From positions 1-17,409 of the forward strand of contig JAFWDF010000024.1 of NCBI GenBank assembly GCA_017534025.1: a DNA stretch of 17,409 nt. Direction: 5' to 3'. Under the pieces are notes generated by a model. That model did not search any database, was not told where the DNA came from, and saw only the letters and a list, made by a program, of their open reading frames with translations. Positions 14,828 through 17,409 of this stretch are shown here, in pieces (within the stretch, counting starts at the first letter, position 1; every line of letters starts with the position of its first letter). The DNA comes from Bacillota bacterium. GTDB lineage: Bacteria > Bacillota > Clostridia > Peptostreptococcales > Anaerovoracaceae. Made by a program: the position numbers and the translations under genes.

Positions 14828-16018
14828 ATGGCAGAGAAAAGTTTGGAAGAATTACGCGCGATAGAGGCTAAGTGGGCAGAGATCGATCTGGATGCGCTGG
14901 CATATAATATGTCCAATATTCGGAAAAAGGTCGGTCCGGATCAGCGGATCGGGGCAGTTGTCAAAGCCAACGCGTACGGACACGGCATTAAGGACTGTGT
15001 TGAAACCTTCCTGGAAAACGGAGCGGACCAGTTCATTGTTGCCGTTCTGAATGAAGCACTCGAACTGCGGAAAATCGTTCCGGATAAAGACATCCTCGTG
15101 CTGGGAAACATGCCGTACGGCAGTGAGGAAATCTCCATTGGCGCCGGACTGCAGCACACGGTTACTTCCCTGGAGAAGGCGAAGCTGCTTTCGGATGCGG
15201 CAGTTCGTCTGGGAAAAGACGCAGTCGTTCACATTAAACTGGATACGGGTATGACCCGGCTGGGTTTCCAGATGAATGAAGCCGGCGTAGAGGAAGTCGC
15301 GGAGATCGCGAAGCTGCCGGGCCTGGATCTGGAAGGCATCTTCACGCATTTTGCGCGGGCGGATGAAGCGGACAAGAAATGGGCGGACCGCCAGTATGAA
15401 AGATACTGCTGGTTTGTGGACCAGCTGGCCGCGAAGGGCATCACGTTCCGTTTGAAGCACGTATCCAACAGCGCCGCGATTATGGAAATGCCGCAGACTT
15501 ACAACGATATGGTCAGACCGGGCATTATTCTGTACGGCATTTATCCGTCTTCGGAAGTCCTTCCGGAGAATCTGGACATTAAACCTGTCATGACCTGGAA
15601 GACCAGAATCCTTCATATCAAAAAACTGCCGGAGGACCGTCAGGTCGGGTACGGCGGAAAGTACCAGGCACACGAAGGCGATGTAATCGGCACGCTGGCC
15701 ATCGGCTATGCAGACGGTTATACACGGGCGCAGAGCGGAAGAGCGGAAGTGCTTTACCGCGGGCAGAGAGTGCCGGTGGTCGGCAATATCTGCATGGATC
15801 AGTGCATGATTGACCTCTCCGCTTTCCCGGATGCTGAGGTAGGAGATGAAGTGATTCTGATCGGCCGTGACGGAGAGGAATTCATCTCCGCTGATGAACT
15901 GGCGGAACGCTATGGAACGATCGGGTACGAAGTAGTCTGTGCGGTGAACAGGCGGGTGCCAAGATACTACATCCGGGGCGGTAAGATTGTCGCCCGTGAG
16001 GATTATCTGGAATACTGA
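14828..16018 (+). CDS. alr: Alanine racemase
   Basis: PLP enzyme interconverting L- and D-alanine, supplying D-alanine for peptidoglycan. It has 396 residues from the ATG at 14828. The PLP lysine is K46 in AVVKANAYGHG and the second catalytic base is Y275 in QVGYGGKY. HIKLDTGMTRLGF (135-147) and GNICMDQCMIDL (319-330) complete the fold-type III barrel and C-terminal beta domain. I prefer this start over the in-frame ATG at 14816 because GGAG at 14818-14821 lies 6 nt before it and would be inside the coding sequence otherwise; the difference is four residues. The N-terminal tail of about 15 residues before the conserved WAEIDLDAL is slightly long. MltG upstream and Alr both serve the cell wall but lie in different transcription units. 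Confidence 0.96.
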   Translation: MAEKSLEELRAIEAKWAEIDLDALAYNMSNIRKKVGPDQRIGAVVKANAYGHGIKDCVETFLENGADQFIVAVLNEALELRKIVPDKDILVLGNMPYGSEEISIGAGLQHTVTSLEKAKLLSDAAVRLGKDAVVHIKLDTGMTRLGFQMNEAGVEEVAEIAKLPGLDLEGIFTHFARADEADKKWADRQYERYCWFVDQLAAKGITFRLKHVSNSAAIMEMPQTYNDMVRPGIILYGIYPSSEVLPENLDIKPVMTWKTRILHIKKLPEDRQVGYGGKYQAHEGDVIGTLAIGYADGYTRAQSGRAEVLYRGQRVPVVGNICMDQCMIDLSAFPDAEVGDEVILIGRDGEEFISADELAERYGTIGYEVVCAVNRRVPRYYIRGGKIVAREDYLEY

Positions 16019-16068
16019 GGAGGACCGTCGGAACAGCGCGGTTACCACGTGGGGAAAGGAGATTAGTC

Positions 16069-16251
16069 ATGTCATCAATTCTGAAATCATTTTTATTCGC
16101 GGTTGTGTTTTTCCTTGCGATGCTCTTCGGACAGTTGATGGCTGCACAGCTGAACGGGACGGCATTTCAGCCGAACTGGCTGCTCAGCCTCGGTTTAGCG
16201 GTGTTCGTGGGCGTAGCAATGTATATTGCCGAGAAAATGAAGAATAAATGA
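16069..16251 (+). CDS. Small two-helix membrane protein, function unknown
   Basis: 60 residues, not recognised as a named family. Two hydrophobic helices are visible, about 6-26 and 37-54, joined by a short polar loop (LNGTAFQPN); the C-terminus EKMKNK is basic and probably cytoplasmic. AAAGGAG at 16055-16061 with 7-nt spacing makes translation credible. It lies 50 nt after alr and 52 nt before the EFR1-type gene on the same strand, so it may share their transcript. Bases 16183-16203, encoding LSLGLAV of the second helix, match a 21-bp repeat unit from 5563-5583 at 18 of 21 positions. Holin-like or regulatory small proteins have this shape, but nothing specific supports either. Confidence 0.75.
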   Translation: MSSILKSFLFAVVFFLAMLFGQLMAAQLNGTAFQPNWLLSLGLAVFVGVAMYIAEKMKNK

Positions 16252-16303
16252 GCTGTATATCGTCCAACGGGACTGTGTATTCTGTTTGTCGGAGGAGTAA
16301 TTC

Positions 16304-17149
16304 ATGAAAATCCGGAAAGTCCGGGCGGTCTATTTCAGTCCTGCCGGCAGTACCGGGGCGGTGACGGAGTATATTGCCGGGAAGATGGCATCTGCCCTGG
16401 AGGCGGAAACGGAAAGTATCGATTTCACACTGCCGGCATCCAGAAAGGCAAAGTACAGTTTCGGACCGGATGAACTGGCCGTGTTCGGCATGCCGACATA
16501 TGCCGGGAGGATCCCCAATCTGATCCTGCCGCATGTCCGGGAGATGTTTTCAGGAAACAATACGCCTTCTGTCAGCCTGGTAACCTTCGGGAACCGCAGC
16601 TTTGACAGCTCTCTGACCGAGCTTGTACAGGAAACGGGCTCGAAAGGATTTCGCGTGTTTGCTGCGGGCGCTTGGGTGTGCAGGCATGTTTTCTCGCATC
16701 GGCTTGCCCCCGGAAGACCGGATCAGGTGGACTGCCGGAAAATGGATGTGTTTGCTTCCGAAGCGGTGACGATGCTGAACCGTATTCTGGCGAAGGGACC
16801 GGATGAAGCGGCAGCGCTGCCGGTTATTCGCGGCGGAGAACCGGTAGGTCCATACTATGTGCCCAGAGGAGAGGACGGCCGTCCGGCTGTATTTCTGAAA
16901 GCCAAACCGGAAACCGATCCGGCAAAATGTGTCCGGTGCGGAACCTGTGCAGAGGTGTGTCCGATGGGATCCGTGTCACGGAGTGACTTTTCGGATGTGC
17001 CGGGGATCTGCATCAAGTGTCAGGCCTGCATCCGGCATTGTCCGGAACATGCCCGGTACTTTAAGGATGAGGCGTTCCTGTCTCATGTACGTATGCTGGA
17101 AAATCATTGTACCGGACGCAGAGAGCCGGAATGGTACTGGGGGAAATGA
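16304..17149 (+). CDS. EFR1-type flavodoxin-ferredoxin protein
   Basis: Predicted soluble electron-transfer protein of 281 residues joining a flavodoxin-like N-terminal domain (about 1-165) to a bacterial ferredoxin domain (about 203-250). The FMN phosphate loop is FSPAGSTGAV (11-20), with FGMPTYAGRIPN at 61-72. Two complete 4Fe-4S motifs are seen: C209, C212, C215, C219 (CVRCGTCAEVCP) and C236, C239, C242, C246 (CIKCQACIRHCP). Such proteins are frequent in Clostridia and annotated as EFR1 family; partners are generally unknown. GGAGGAG (16291-16297) gives a firm start. The tail after 250 contains one extra cysteine (C269) and ends in aromatic residues. The acyl-CoA dehydrogenase nearby is another redox enzyme, but nothing links the two directly. 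Confidence 0.92.
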   Translation: MKIRKVRAVYFSPAGSTGAVTEYIAGKMASALEAETESIDFTLPASRKAKYSFGPDELAVFGMPTYAGRIPNLILPHVREMFSGNNTPSVSLVTFGNRSFDSSLTELVQETGSKGFRVFAAGAWVCRHVFSHRLAPGRPDQVDCRKMDVFASEAVTMLNRILAKGPDEAAALPVIRGGEPVGPYYVPRGEDGRPAVFLKAKPETDPAKCVRCGTCAEVCPMGSVSRSDFSDVPGICIKCQACIRHCPEHARYFKDEAFLSHVRMLENHCTGRREPEWYWGK

Positions 17150-17171
17150 CCGAGGCATGCAATTTGTTTAA

Positions 17172-17200
17172 TTGACAATGATCAAGCTCTCTTATATGAT
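17172..17200 (+). promoter_or_regulatory. Sigma-A promoter of the sstT-like gene
   Basis: TTGACA at 17172-17177 (perfect -35), 17-nt spacer, TATGAT at 17195-17200. Start expected near 17206, with a leader of about 33 nt. The palindrome TGATATCA (17197-17204) overlaps the -10 and runs toward the start site, a place where a repressor could act. Confidence 0.88.
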
Positions 17201-17238
17201 ATCAAAGACCGTTATTTCTGTTTATGGAGATTTATAAT

Positions 17239-17409
17239 ATGAAACGTATTCTTCAAAAGTATTCCGATACCAGTCTGATTCTTCGGATTTTCATCGGCAT
17301 TGTGATCGGCGTGATTCTTGCGCTGCTCATTCCGGACGCAAAGTGGCTGGAAATGATCGGTACCCTTTTTGTAGGGGCTCTGAAAGCCATCGCGCCGGTG
17401 CTGGTGGCC
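17239..17409 (+). CDS. sstT: SstT-like Na+/serine-threonine symporter, N-terminal part (cut by window end)
   Basis: First 57 codons only; the frame runs open off the right edge. Residues about 13-33 (LILRIFIGIVIGVILALLIP) form the first membrane helix. MIGTLFVGALKAIAPVLVA resembles the second-helix region of SstT and related dicarboxylate/amino acid:cation symporters. GGAGA (17226-17230) lies 8 nt before the ATG at 17239. The gene would import serine and threonine with sodium. Other members of the same symporter family, such as glutamate or dicarboxylate carriers, cannot be excluded from this fragment, but the GTLFVGALKAIAP sequence fits SstT best. Confidence 0.85.
   Translation, partial: MKRILQKYSDTSLILRIFIGIVIGVILALLIPDAKWLEMIGTLFVGALKAIAPVLVA

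Noticed and set aside
14852..16048. 398-codon open frame on the minus strand across alr, and a 339-codon one (1204-2223) across rnj
   Set aside because: Both lie antisense to unmistakable full-length genes; the translations are rich in His/Arg/Gln/Ile without family motifs, as expected from the codon bias of the true strand.
16045..16052. CCACGTGG palindrome before the small membrane-protein gene
   Set aside because: Eight bases only, no repeat elsewhere noted and no promoter beside it; too short to interpret.

Overview
The window reads as a 17.4 kb piece of chromosome from a Gram-positive anaerobe of the Clostridia (Bacillota), most like a Lachnospiraceae-type or neighbouring lineage. This is inferred from protein character and gene order: RNase J, Asp23/Gls24 next to nusB, a TsaD/Kae1-like paralogue after nusB, an EFR1-type flavodoxin-ferredoxin protein, a short-chain acyl-CoA dehydrogenase, and a B. 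subtilis-like mltG-trmR-trhP cluster. Every gene I can support lies on the + strand. Coding sequence looks uniform in composition, with strong GGAGG-type ribosome binding sites. I see no transposase, phage gene, tRNA, rRNA or CRISPR array.

Region by region: (1) 1-4167 holds the 3' end of leuS, then RNase J, an M24 Xaa-Pro aminopeptidase and elongation factor P. efp has its own extended -10 promoter inside the end of the peptidase gene and a clear intrinsic terminator. (2) 4286-9346 is a close-packed run: mltG, then a 288-bp non-coding gap filled by a large inverted repeat and 21-bp repeat units, then the wobble-uridine genes trmR and trhP, asp23, nusB (8-bp overlap) and the Kae1-like paralogue. 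(3) 9330-13233 begins with a near-consensus sigma-A promoter that drives homoserine dehydrogenase, probably followed by threonine dehydratase and an AI-2E-family membrane protein. A strong hairpin without a T-tract separates the first two. (4) 13234-14815 carries a stand-alone acyl-CoA dehydrogenase with structured, gene-free flanks. (5) 14828-17149 holds alanine racemase, a 60-residue two-helix membrane protein and the EFR1-type protein. (6) 17172-17409 has another near-consensus promoter and the first 57 codons of an SstT-like Ser/Thr symporter, cut off by the window end.

Functionally most of this is housekeeping: tRNA charging and wobble modification, translation elongation at polyproline, RNA decay, transcription antitermination, peptidoglycan synthesis and trimming (Alr, MltG), and threonine/isoleucine metabolism. 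The least explained part is the 5351-5603 intergenic element, an approximately 200-nt interrupted palindrome with internal hairpins and a tail of 21-bp repeats. One unit of that tail has an 18/21 match inside the small membrane-protein gene 10.6 kb away. I see no complete new defence, mobile or biosynthetic system.
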